Shown: positions 25,840 through 35,010 of the stretch, piece after piece | How positions within the stretch are numbered: position 1 is the first letter of the stretch | Layout of the letters: every line of letters begins with the position of its first letter | Assembly (NCBI RefSeq): GCF_004348825.1 | Contig: NZ_SMJU01000014.1 | Location: 42,905 to 106,904 of the forward strand | DNA from: Arundinibacter roseus | Lineage (GTDB): Bacteria > Bacteroidota > Bacteroidia > Cytophagales > Spirosomataceae | Direction of reading: 5' to 3' | DNA: 64,000 nucleotides | Made by a program: the position numbers and the translations under genes | Notes under the pieces: generated by a model | Databases searched by the model: none | Seen by the model: only the letters and a program-made list of their open reading frames with translations | Told to the model about the DNA's origin: nothing

Positions 25840-28800
25840 ATGAAGAATTACAGTCGTTTCTGGCTCCTGTGTCTCCTGCTCGCAGGATTCGTACAGAGTG
25901 CCATGGCACAAAGAACTATAACGGGAAAAGTAACGTCCGTCGCGGACGGCTCGGCTCTGCCGGGTGTGAACGTTGTGGTCAAAGGCAGTACAACCGGCAC
26001 AAGTACCGACGCAGGCGGAAATTATAGCCTTGCCGTTCCTTCGGGTACCATTACGCTTATTTATTCTTTCATTGGCCTCGAAACCCAGGAAATAACCGTC
26101 GGTTCCGGCCGCTCGGTTGTGAATGTTGAAATGGCCGAAAGCGCCACGGAACTTACTCAGGTGGTAGTTACGGGTTACAACCAAACCCAGCGCAAAGATG
26201 TGATTGGTGCCATTACTTCCATAAAAAGCGAAAAATTCAAGGATATTCCGGTCACCGGAATTGATCAGGCTTTGCAGGGACAGGCGTCCGGCGTGCAGAT
26301 CTCGCAATCGTCCGGTACGCCCGGCGGTGGAATATCGGTTCGGATTCGGGGAAATACTTCTATTTCGGCCTCCAACCGCCCGTTATTTATTGTGGATGGA
26401 GTTCCGGTCTACGATGGACCTGTATCCGGACGAAGTTTTGGCGGACAGGAAGACAACACGCTCGCTATTATCAACCCCAACGATATAGAATCACTGGAAG
26501 TACTGAAAGATGCTTCTGCCAAAGCCATTTATGGTTCGCGTGGAGCGAATGGTGTCGTGATCATTACTACAAAACGAGGAAAAAACAACAAAACGAGCAT
26601 TACCGCAGACGTGCAACGCGGCATTACGGATATTGTGCAGCGCCCTCGTATGCTCAATGCCACGCAACTTGTTGAGCTGCAACGCGAAGCCGTGACCAAC
26701 GCCGGACAGGATCCTTCGCAGCAAGGACTTATTACGGGCGTAACCGATGGCGTAGATACTGATTGGGTAGATGCGATTCTGCGGCAGGGAGTCTTGCAAC
26801 AGTATCAGATTTCGGCAGCAGGTGGCAACGACCGCACCCGATTTTACATGAGTGGCAACGTACGTGACGAAGAAGGCGTTCAGCTCAACAACCGGTTTAC
26901 ACGGTACAGCGGAGCACTGAATCTGGACCATAAAGCCTCTAATAAACTCAATGTAGGGGCCAATATCAATATGTCAATCAGTAGAAATGACCGGGTAAAA
27001 GGCGACAACTTTCTGGACGGGGTCTATTCCGGCGCAATCAAAAGCCTTCCATTCTATGCCCCTTATAACGAGCAGGGGGAGCTTTATGGTCCAAATTCGA
27101 TTGGCTACGCCGGTTTTCCGAATTTTAACCCCGTTGGACAGGCGCTGCTCCCCCGTTTCACTACCCACGGCCTCAAAATCCTGGCCGGGATCAATGCAGA
27201 TTATGAACTGGTCCGAAACCTTCGCTTTCGAACCAAATTCAGCATGGATTATAATAATGCCGAAGAAGATCAGTACGAGCCCTCCGGAACCGCAATCGGT
27301 GGCTTTCTGGCAGGAGTGGGCGGAAGAGGCTACGGAGTCTACATTACCTCCACATCGTACACCCTGATCAATTCCAATGTACTGACGTACTACCTTTCAC
27401 TCAACGATACGCACCATTTTAATGCCTTACTTGGCAACGAGATTATTTATTCCCAAGGCCGGGCGTCCAACGTGCAGGGGCGTTTGTTTCCAAGCGATGA
27501 TTTTACTTATATTAATTCCGCAGGTATTGTTGATGCAGGAGGTTCAGGTTTTTCACAAAACGGATTACTTTCTTTTTTTGGTGAAATAAAATACGACTAT
27601 AAAGATCGCTTTTTGCTGGGCCTCACTACACGTTACGATGGTTCTTCGCGATTTGGCCAAAATAGACGGTTCGGTCTTTTCCCATCTCTATCAGCCGGAT
27701 GGCGGATTTCTCAGGAAAAATTCATGGAGTCCGTTGGCTTTATTAGTGAATTAAAACTTCGTGGAAGCTACGGCTTCACCGGAAACGAGCGCATCGGAAA
27801 CTTTCAGTTTCTGGGCACCTGGGGAAGTGTAACTTACAACGGGGCAACAGGCGTTGGCCCCGACAACCTCAGCAATCCCGACCTGCAATGGGAACGTACC
27901 CGGGAGGCAAATATCGGGATTGACGCTGCCTTTTGGGATGGGCGTTTTACCGTCACTGCCGATGCTTACAGCAACCTGACCGACAACCTGCTATTTGCAC
28001 AGCCGATTCCGCTTACAACCGGTTTTGGTAGTATTCAGGGGAACGTTGGCTCTATTTCCAATAAAGGTATCGAACTGACACTATCGTCGGTCAACGTGGA
28101 TCGGGCCGTACGCTGGACCACCGATCTGAATCTCACGCACAATATTAATAAGGTGGTAACTCTCGCCAATCAGGATACGCTTTTCCGCGGTTATTCGGCA
28201 GATGGCGTGGGCGCAACCAACGCCGTACTGGAAGGGCAGCCGCTCGGTACGTTCTGGGGCCTTAAATTTCTTGGCGTAGATCCCGCTACGGGCGATGCTA
28301 TTTATGAAGATATCAACGGCGATGGCCGGATTTCTCCCGAAGATGGACAGGTAATTGGCAATGCACAACCCATTCTATTTGGTGGTTTTAATAACCGAGT
28401 TACCTACAAAGGTTTTGATTTAGGCGTATTTTTTCAATTCATGTACGGAAATAAAACCCTGAACTTTACCAATGCTACGCTCATAAACGCTGGTGCAGAT
28501 ATTCAGAACAATCAGCACGTCAACGCCTGGCGTCGCTGGAAAAACCCGGGCGATGTCACGGATATTCCTCGCTATGAGCTGGGCAATACGTATAATAACT
28601 TTCACAGCAGTCGTTTTCTGGAAGATGGCTCCTACCTCCGCCTCAAAAACGTTTCGCTTGGCTACACCCTTCCGGCCCGTTGGGTAGGAAAAGTAAAGCT
28701 TTCCAGCGTTCGGGTTTTTGCATCGGGAACAAACCTTTGGACACTCACCTCCTACTCAGGTACGGATCCCGAAGTGAGTACACTAGATGGATCTACAACC

Positions 28801-28872
28801 GCGCAGGGGATTGATTTTTTTACTCTGCCACAGGTTAAAACCATGATGCTGGGCGTAACCGTTAAATTCTGA
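25840..28872 (+). CDS. SusC/RagA-family TonB-linked outer-membrane transporter
   Basis: This second SusC of 1010 residues has a signal peptide ending SAMAQ. A carboxypeptidase-regulatory-like domain (GVNVVVKGSTTGTSTDAGG) is followed by the SusC motif VVVTGYNQTQRKDVIGAI. The plug shows LFIVDGVPVYDG and IESLEVLKDASAKAIYGSRG, and the barrel ends VKTMMLGVTVKF. It differs widely from the first copy, so it is probably not a recent duplicate. A single base separates it from its SusD, so the pair is tightly coupled. Confidence 0.95.
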   Translation: MKNYSRFWLLCLLLAGFVQSAMAQRTITGKVTSVADGSALPGVNVVVKGSTTGTSTDAGGNYSLAVPSGTITLIYSFIGLETQEITVGSGRSVVNVEMAESATELTQVVVTGYNQTQRKDVIGAITSIKSEKFKDIPVTGIDQALQGQASGVQISQSSGTPGGGISVRIRGNTSISASNRPLFIVDGVPVYDGPVSGRSFGGQEDNTLAIINPNDIESLEVLKDASAKAIYGSRGANGVVIITTKRGKNNKTSITADVQRGITDIVQRPRMLNATQLVELQREAVTNAGQDPSQQGLITGVTDGVDTDWVDAILRQGVLQQYQISAAGGNDRTRFYMSGNVRDEEGVQLNNRFTRYSGALNLDHKASNKLNVGANINMSISRNDRVKGDNFLDGVYSGAIKSLPFYAPYNEQGELYGPNSIGYAGFPNFNPVGQALLPRFTTHGLKILAGINADYELVRNLRFRTKFSMDYNNAEEDQYEPSGTAIGGFLAGVGGRGYGVYITSTSYTLINSNVLTYYLSLNDTHHFNALLGNEIIYSQGRASNVQGRLFPSDDFTYINSAGIVDAGGSGFSQNGLLSFFGEIKYDYKDRFLLGLTTRYDGSSRFGQNRRFGLFPSLSAGWRISQEKFMESVGFISELKLRGSYGFTGNERIGNFQFLGTWGSVTYNGATGVGPDNLSNPDLQWERTREANIGIDAAFWDGRFTVTADAYSNLTDNLLFAQPIPLTTGFGSIQGNVGSISNKGIELTLSSVNVDRAVRWTTDLNLTHNINKVVTLANQDTLFRGYSADGVGATNAVLEGQPLGTFWGLKFLGVDPATGDAIYEDINGDGRISPEDGQVIGNAQPILFGGFNNRVTYKGFDLGVFFQFMYGNKTLNFTNATLINAGADIQNNQHVNAWRRWKNPGDVTDIPRYELGNTYNNFHSSRFLEDGSYLRLKNVSLGYTLPARWVGKVKLSSVRVFASGTNLWTLTSYSGTDPEVSTLDGSTTAQGIDFFTLPQVKTMMLGVTVKF

Positions 28873-28873
28873 C

Positions 28874-30355
28874 ATGACCATTCTGAAAGAAATGATATTG
28901 AAAAACAATATGATACGTAATCCAACTATACAATCTCACTTGCCCAAAAAGCCGCACGTTTTTTTTGGACAGAGAAAAAATACTTTTCGTTTTTTGGGCA
29001 TACTGCTGGCTTTCCTGGTTTCCGTAAGTTCCTGCCGGGAAATTCTCGAACCACCACCCATTGACCTCCTTGTGGATGAGTTTGTGCTCAATGAAGCTTC
29101 TGATGTGGATGCGGTGCGGCTTGGCTTGTACAATGCCTACCGAGGTATGGGTGCATTCCTGGTGGTAGCGGGAGATTTTACTCCGGATTTTGTACAGTTC
29201 AATGGAACTTTTACTGTTTATAATGAACTGGCTAATAAACAAATAACCGCAACTAATGCCGCCGCACAAGGTTTGTGGGGAGCCATATACAGCACAATTT
29301 ACATCGCCAATTTTATTGAGGAACGCATCAATGAGGTACCGGGCGTAACCGAAGCCACCCGAACGCGCGTCCTGGCCGAAGCCCGGTTTTTGCGGGGTTT
29401 TGCCAATTTTATCGGTGTCTATACTTTTGGAGATATTCCTCAGGTAACAACCTCAGATGTTACAACCAATCGAACGATTCCCAAGACTTCCAGAATCGAA
29501 ATTCTTGCTTCTGTTCTGGAAGATTTGACTGCTGCCTTACCTGATTTGCCGGCAAACAACAGCAACCGGATTACGGCCAAAAGTTTTGTTACTCAAAATG
29601 CCGCCCGCACAGCTTTGGCCCGCTATTATCTGTATCAGCAAAGCTGGGCAGAGGCCGAGCAGTTTGCCACAGCGGTGATCGCCTCACAGATTCAAACCCT
29701 TCCGGCAGCTTATTCTGACGTAATTTTTGCGGAGTTCGATGATGAAACCATTCTCGAAGTAGCCTACGCCAACAATTCCAGCGATGATCCCGGCACTTCT
29801 ACCTTTGGGCTTAATAATGTACTCAGAGGACGACGCGAAGTAATTCCGGCTAATACCTATGTGCTTACCATGCTGGAAACCAACGCCGGAGAGCGACGCC
29901 AAACCATTGCTTTTAATGCCCAACAACAGCGCGGCAACGACAACGGCTGGTCGGTAGTAAAGTACGGTTCACCGGATGAAGCCAATAATAACATCACGAT
30001 TTTTCGGCTAGCCGAACTGTACCTGATTCGGGCCGAGGCTCGTGCCCGGCAGGGACGCATCGGTGGCTCCAACGGGGCATTGGCCGACGTAAACGTATTG
30101 CGCACACGAGCCAAAGCGCCGGCAGCCAATTTTACTACGCAGGACATAGCCCTGCAAGTCATTGAAAGAGAGCGAATTTATGAACTTTCCTTTGAAGGTC
30201 ATCGCTGGTATGACCTCAAACGGACAGGACGGATTCAGAACGTAATGTCGGCTTTCTCGTCAAATTGGGACCCGAAATTTGAACTGTGGCCAATTCCTCA
30301 AAGTGAAATTCAGCGGAACCCGGCCCTGTCGGGTCAGCAAAATCCCGGTTATTGA
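28874..30355 (+). CDS. SusD/RagB-family lipoprotein
   Basis: This 493-residue protein has a long N-terminal leader before the hydrophobic run and lipobox (VSVSSC, Cys at about 53). An ATG at 28910 would give a more usual leader; the ATG at 28874 is listed because it sits one base after the SusC stop. SusD marks are ASDVDAVRLGLYNAYRG, RVLAEARFLRGFANFIGVYT, IFRLAELYLIRAEARARQG and IERERIYELSFEGHRWYDLK. It is the substrate-binding partner of the SusC before it. Confidence 0.94.
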   Translation: MTILKEMILKNNMIRNPTIQSHLPKKPHVFFGQRKNTFRFLGILLAFLVSVSSCREILEPPPIDLLVDEFVLNEASDVDAVRLGLYNAYRGMGAFLVVAGDFTPDFVQFNGTFTVYNELANKQITATNAAAQGLWGAIYSTIYIANFIEERINEVPGVTEATRTRVLAEARFLRGFANFIGVYTFGDIPQVTTSDVTTNRTIPKTSRIEILASVLEDLTAALPDLPANNSNRITAKSFVTQNAARTALARYYLYQQSWAEAEQFATAVIASQIQTLPAAYSDVIFAEFDDETILEVAYANNSSDDPGTSTFGLNNVLRGRREVIPANTYVLTMLETNAGERRQTIAFNAQQQRGNDNGWSVVKYGSPDEANNNITIFRLAELYLIRAEARARQGRIGGSNGALADVNVLRTRAKAPAANFTTQDIALQVIERERIYELSFEGHRWYDLKRTGRIQNVMSAFSSNWDPKFELWPIPQSEIQRNPALSGQQNPGY

Positions 30356-30398
30356 ACTCTTGTGCGAAAGCCTCGTTTCACCTTATTATGATTCAACT

Positions 30399-31214
30399 AT
30401 GAAATTAATTCATAAACTTTTTTCGATGGCCTTTGTGGCTATGCTTGTGGGACTTGCTTCCTGCGAAGAACAGCGTATCCTGTTTGAAGGTCCCGAATTT
30501 GTGCGCTTTTCCGATAGTACGCTCACATTCAAAGAAAGTGTGGGACAACCCGTGGCTATTAAGGTTCATATCGTTGGCAAAGCCCGAAACACGCCGGTGA
30601 CCGTCAACTATACCGTAGCCGGAACTGCCCGCGAAGGCCGTGACTATGTCATTGAAGGCACCAAAGGAACCGTCACGATTCCGGCAAATGAGTACTTTGG
30701 AACGATTAACGTGCGGCTACTCAATAACGCCAATAATATTCTGGAATCGCAAAATGTGGTCTTTACGCTAACGGATGTATCTCCTGCGGAAGATTTGCAG
30801 GTTGGTTTTGGAATTAATAATGTCGTCGGCAAAAACCTCACCCTGACCATACAGGACGATTGTCTGTTGAGTGGTTTTTATACCGGGAGTAGGCAGGGGT
30901 ATAATGATGTGGTAAGAAATATCGAAATCAGCAGCCTCGACTGCAAAGAATACCGGGTGGCCAACTGGAACGTGGGTGTATTTAGCTTTAATGCCATAAA
31001 ATCGCCCATAAATTTTATTGACAATGGCGACAATACCCTGACTATTCCGACGCAGGTAAGCCCGGATCTGTCCTCGCCTTACGATACGATACGGGGTACC
31101 GGGATCTGGAATCCACAAACCCGAGCCATTATTTTGAATATTCAATTGAAATTTCAAGCCAGCGCCACGCGCGATACGGTCCTGAGTGTTCCGTTTACTT
31201 TCCGCCCACGGTAA
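30399..31214 (+). CDS. Calx-beta-domain lipoprotein
   Basis: This 271-residue protein starts at ATG 30399, 43 bases after SusD; a longer open frame overlaps SusD and is not used. The signal ends VGLASCEEQ (lipobox). A Calx-beta-like domain follows (about 35-150), with VAGTAREGRDYV, GTVTIPANEYFGTINVRL and LTLTIQDDC. The C-terminal 120 residues are beta-rich and unassigned. Such lipoproteins often follow SusCD pairs and probably bind substrate at the surface. The function is otherwise unknown. Confidence 0.75.
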   Translation: MKLIHKLFSMAFVAMLVGLASCEEQRILFEGPEFVRFSDSTLTFKESVGQPVAIKVHIVGKARNTPVTVNYTVAGTAREGRDYVIEGTKGTVTIPANEYFGTINVRLLNNANNILESQNVVFTLTDVSPAEDLQVGFGINNVVGKNLTLTIQDDCLLSGFYTGSRQGYNDVVRNIEISSLDCKEYRVANWNVGVFSFNAIKSPINFIDNGDNTLTIPTQVSPDLSSPYDTIRGTGIWNPQTRAIILNIQLKFQASATRDTVLSVPFTFRPR

Positions 31215-31274
31215 GTAAAAAGCACCTAAAATCGTTTTGCCCGTTTCCTGCAATAACCTTATAAATTTAAACTC

Positions 31275-31772
31275 ATGACGCCAGTAAATCGCTTCCATTC
31301 ATTAGCCGTTGTTTTGGCACTTTTTGCACTTGGCAGTTGCTCAGAAACAATTGAACCCAAGCCGCTTACCTATACACAACTTTTGACTGGTACTGAAAAG
31401 AAAACCTGGACGCTTACTTCCTTTGAGGTTTTGGATGAAGGAGAAAGTTCGGGGGTTCTTCCGGCGCGGAATCTTTTCAACAATAGCTGCGAAGCCGACG
31501 ATCAGTTTGTATTTTATGCCAATGGAGAGCGTAAATATGAATATACCAACGGCCCTACCAAGTGCTCGTCCAATGAGCCGGATGTGTTGCTGACCGATAC
31601 CTGGTCATTTGTAAATGCCAACGCTACTCTCGAATTTGCATTTCCGGTGCTGAGCTCCGGACGGCTGCCTTTTATAGTAAAATCACTCACGGCTACGAGC
31701 ATGACCATGGAAATTTACCTCGACGACCTGGACGCAAGTTACCGGTTTAGCTTTGCCTCTTCTAATGAATAA
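31275..31772 (+). CDS. Small lipocalin-like lipoprotein
   Basis: This 165-residue lipoprotein has the signal LALFALGSCSETI and then a beta-rich domain with KKTWTLTSFEVLDEG near the start. The pattern resembles the lipocalin-like proteins that accompany SusCD loci, though no catalytic motif is visible. Two Cys in the mature part (in NNSCEADDQ and TKCSSNE) may form a disulfide. It lies 60 bases after the Calx-beta gene in the same direction. Confidence 0.6.
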   Translation: MTPVNRFHSLAVVLALFALGSCSETIEPKPLTYTQLLTGTEKKTWTLTSFEVLDEGESSGVLPARNLFNNSCEADDQFVFYANGERKYEYTNGPTKCSSNEPDVLLTDTWSFVNANATLEFAFPVLSSGRLPFIVKSLTATSMTMEIYLDDLDASYRFSFASSNE

Positions 31773-31844
31773 AGCAACTAAACAAAGCCCGGCGTGGCGT
31801 ACGTATTTTAATTTTTTTTGAGCTGACCGAATCAACTGAACTTC

Positions 31845-34214
31845 ATGAAGCGTTTTTACCTACCTGGCTTACTCCTTTTCTTTTCTCTGTTCATACACAC
31901 GGCCTTTGCCCAAACTGAGCCATGCATAACGATGGAGATGGACAGTCTCCTGCGTGCCAAACATCCGGGCATGGGTTCTTTGGATGATTTTGAACGGGTG
32001 TTACAAGCCAAAATGCAGGAGAGAAAACTGCTTCAGCAGAGCGGGCGCGTCACCCTCGAAACCCTGACGATTCCAGTGATTGTGCACATTGTACACAATG
32101 GCGAAGCCGTAGGTCAGGGACGAAACCTGAGTTTGGCACGCATTCAATCTCAAATAGCGACGCTTAACGAAGACTTCCGCCGGGCTCCCGGTACACCCGG
32201 TTTCAACAATGATCCCCGGGGGGCAGATATTGAAATTGACTTTTGCCTGGCTCGCATTGACCAACAGGGCCGCCCCATGGCCGAGGCCGGTGTCAACCGT
32301 ATTAATGGCGGGCAGCCGAGCTGGTCGCGCAATGACATTGAGAATATTTTAAAGCCCAGCACCATTTGGGACCCGGACAAGTACTACAACATTTGGGTGC
32401 TCGATTTTGCTTCTACCGATGGTCTTCTGATTGGCTATGCGCAGTTTCCCAGTCTTTCTACCCTCAATGGTATTCCTGATAACAGTCCCCGCAACACCGA
32501 TGGTGTGGTGGTTCGCTATCAATCATTTGGCAACGTGCTGAAAGGAAACTTTGGCAATATGGACGCTCCCTACAACCGGGGCCGTACGCTTACACACGAA
32601 ACCGGGCATTGGCTAGGCCTGCGCCACATTTGGGGCGATGCCAATTGTGGCAACGACTTTGTCGATGACACGCCCCCACAGGCAAGCGAAAGCCGGGGAT
32701 GCTCTGTGGGCCGTACAAGCTGCGGATCGGTCAATATGGTCGAAAACTATATGGACTATTCGGATGATGCCTGTATGAATATTTTTACCAATGGGCAAAA
32801 ATTACGCATGCGAACCGTCATGGATCTAAGCCCCCGACGCAATACTTTGGCGCAATCCAACTTGTGCGGCACGTTAGTGGCAGGCCCTCCACGGGCTAAT
32901 TTCCGGGCCGAAACTCAACAGATTCTGCTAGGCGGACAGGTGCGTTTCTTTGACCTCTCCACTAATTTTCCTAACCGCTGGTACTGGACTTTTGAAGGTG
33001 GTACACCGACGAATTCTACCGACCAAAATCCAGTGGTAACTTACAACACACCCGGCAGATTTGAGGTCACACTTGTGGCGGCCAACTCTACGGGGATTTC
33101 TGACACACTCAAACGGACGGCTTACATTGAGGTTTTGAACGTTGGGTTGTGTGCCGAAAAAACCAATTTTGAAGGCACCCGAACGGTTATTCGGGATACC
33201 TCACGCGTAGGGTACGTGTCGGGACATAATGGGCGGCGTATAGCGGCGGTTTCTGAATCGTTTGACAATCCTCTCGGCTACACCAATCTAGGAGGCGCTA
33301 CCCTTCGCTTTGCCCGGGCCTTTGCGCAGGAGGGGGCCGAGTCCGAAGCTATTGTGCGGGTTACGGTTTGGAATGCCCGTGGTTTTCAGGGCGGACCGGG
33401 GGCTATTCTGGAAGAAAAAGAAGTGCCACTACGTACAATCCTGAACGACATTGCCCGAAACAGAGCTACTGACGTTACGTTTGAGCGGCAGGTGCCCCTT
33501 TCCGGATTGCCTTTTCACGTGGGTATTCAGCTCGAATATACCGGGGATTCGGTAGCACTCACCACTACCCGCGACGGAGAAGCCCTGCGCGGAACCTCCT
33601 GGGAACTGAGCGCCGAGGGCGAATGGGACCTGATGTTGCGTCGTACCGGACTTAACATTGCTCACGACATTACAGCTCGTGTGGGCATGAAACCATCGGT
33701 TCTGATTTCAACTTCCGCTCAGTTTATCAACCCGGGCGAAAGCGTCACTTTGCAGGCACGTGGAGCAAGTATCTACACCTGGTCTCCGGCTACGGGTCTG
33801 AACACGGCTCTTGGCCCTCAGGTGATTGCCCGGCCTTCGCAGGCAATTACTTATTCGGTAAAAGGTACCGGTGTAGACGTATGTACCGACAGTACTTCGG
33901 CTACGATTTACGTGCGAAACGTACAGGTTCTGGGCAACGAGCCGTCGCTGGAAACATTGCTGGAAAACACAACGTCCATTTCGCCCAATCCTTCGCAGGG
34001 TTTGGTAGAACTACGCATGAGCAACGCCCTTCGCGGAAAAACAACCGTTACCATTCTGACGCTTAACGGTCAGGAACTGAGTTCAGGTAGTTTTGTAAAA
34101 GAAGAGGATAGCGTTCGTTATCCGGTAGATATTCGTCAGGTTCCGGCAGGTATTTACTTCATTAAAGTATCGCTGGAAGACCAAACGATTCAAAAACGAA
34201 TTTTGAAGTATTGA
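31845..34214 (+). CDS. Secreted M43 zinc metalloprotease with PKD and T9SS sorting domains
   Basis: This 789-residue protein has a signal peptide (HTAFAQ) and a propeptide. The M43 (pappalysin/cytophagalysin-like) catalytic domain has the zinc motif HETGHWLGLRH (H251, E252, H255, H261) and the Met-turn region VENYMDYSDDACMNIFT. A PKD-like domain (about 365-430, YWTFEGGTPTNSTDQNP) and a jelly-roll-like region follow. It ends in a type A T9SS sorting domain (ISPNPSQGLVELR, IYFIKVSLEDQTIQKRILKY). It would be exported by T9SS and degrade proteins outside the cell. Its place after two SusCD pairs suggests peptide uptake. Confidence 0.92.
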   Translation: MKRFYLPGLLLFFSLFIHTAFAQTEPCITMEMDSLLRAKHPGMGSLDDFERVLQAKMQERKLLQQSGRVTLETLTIPVIVHIVHNGEAVGQGRNLSLARIQSQIATLNEDFRRAPGTPGFNNDPRGADIEIDFCLARIDQQGRPMAEAGVNRINGGQPSWSRNDIENILKPSTIWDPDKYYNIWVLDFASTDGLLIGYAQFPSLSTLNGIPDNSPRNTDGVVVRYQSFGNVLKGNFGNMDAPYNRGRTLTHETGHWLGLRHIWGDANCGNDFVDDTPPQASESRGCSVGRTSCGSVNMVENYMDYSDDACMNIFTNGQKLRMRTVMDLSPRRNTLAQSNLCGTLVAGPPRANFRAETQQILLGGQVRFFDLSTNFPNRWYWTFEGGTPTNSTDQNPVVTYNTPGRFEVTLVAANSTGISDTLKRTAYIEVLNVGLCAEKTNFEGTRTVIRDTSRVGYVSGHNGRRIAAVSESFDNPLGYTNLGGATLRFARAFAQEGAESEAIVRVTVWNARGFQGGPGAILEEKEVPLRTILNDIARNRATDVTFERQVPLSGLPFHVGIQLEYTGDSVALTTTRDGEALRGTSWELSAEGEWDLMLRRTGLNIAHDITARVGMKPSVLISTSAQFINPGESVTLQARGASIYTWSPATGLNTALGPQVIARPSQAITYSVKGTGVDVCTDSTSATIYVRNVQVLGNEPSLETLLENTTSISPNPSQGLVELRMSNALRGKTTVTILTLNGQELSSGSFVKEEDSVRYPVDIRQVPAGIYFIKVSLEDQTIQKRILKY

Positions 34215-34242
34215 GCTTACTGAGGGAATTTCTTTAATACAT

Positions 34243-34291
34243 AAAAAAGCCAACAGCCCGGAGCGTCACGTTCCGGGCTGTTGGCTTTTTG
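34243..34291. terminator. Strong bidirectional terminator
   Basis: A 19-base perfect stem (34244-34262 with 34272-34290) has a 9-base loop, an A-run on the left and a T-run on the right. It separates the metalloprotease gene from the convergent response-regulator gene. Confidence 0.92.
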
Positions 34292-34318
34292 AATAAGTTC
34301 GTATTGATGAAGTGTTTT

Positions 34319-34990
34319 TTATAAATGTTCTTTCAGTGCTAAACTTACGAGCTCTGCTGTATTTTTAACGCGGGCTTTGCGAATAATACTTGCCCGTTGA
34401 TTAGCCACGGTATGCGGACTGACATCAAACCGCTCGGCAATTTCTTTGCTGCTCATGCCTTCGGTCAGGCATTGTAAAATCTGATATTCGCGGCTTGTTA
34501 CTTTGTTCCAAATAGAAGAAACAGAGCCCGAAGAAGTGAGGGAATCGGCCGTACGGCTGTTGTTTTTTGGGACAATCAGACTGCGGATTATAACCGACGA
34601 CGCATTGGCAGGATAGTACAATTCTCCGGCAAAGACTGTCCGAATCGCTTTCAGGATTTCTTCCTGATCCGTATCTTTCAGCAGGTAGCCCGCCGCGCCG
34701 TTTTGCACTGCGCTCAAAATGTAATCAGGATTATTGTGCATGCTGAATACCAAAATCCGGATCCCGGGAAAAGAGCGCGAAACCTCTTTGGTTACTTCAA
34801 TTCCCGACAGGCGCGGCATCGTAATATCGAGCAAGAGAACGTCCGGTTTTGCAATCGGAATCATGGCCAACGCTTCATCTCCATCAGATGCCTCACCCAC
34901 AATTTCAATATCGGGCTCGTCTTCCAACAGATTTAAGAGACCCTTTCGCACCACCGAATGGTCATCAACAATTAAAATTCTTATAGGCAT
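34319..34990 (-). CDS. NarL/LuxR-family response regulator
   Basis: This 223-residue protein has a receiver domain (about 1-120) with D10, D11 and phospho-acceptor D55 in VLLLDITMPRLSG. A LuxR-type helix-turn-helix follows (about 155-220: TSREYQILQCLTEGMSSKEI, ISPHTV-like SPHTVANQRASIIRK). It is 20 bases downstream of the NarX-like kinase and should act with it. Given the nitrate genes next door it probably controls them, as NarL does in enterobacteria; this is inference. Confidence 0.9.
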   Translation of the reverse strand: MPIRILIVDDHSVVRKGLLNLLEDEPDIEIVGEASDGDEALAMIPIAKPDVLLLDITMPRLSGIEVTKEVSRSFPGIRILVFSMHNNPDYILSAVQNGAAGYLLKDTDQEEILKAIRTVFAGELYYPANASSVIIRSLIVPKNNSRTADSLTSSGSVSSIWNKVTSREYQILQCLTEGMSSKEIAERFDVSPHTVANQRASIIRKARVKNTAELVSLALKEHL

Positions 34991-35010
34991 ATCGACTGAC
35001 TTAGAATTAG

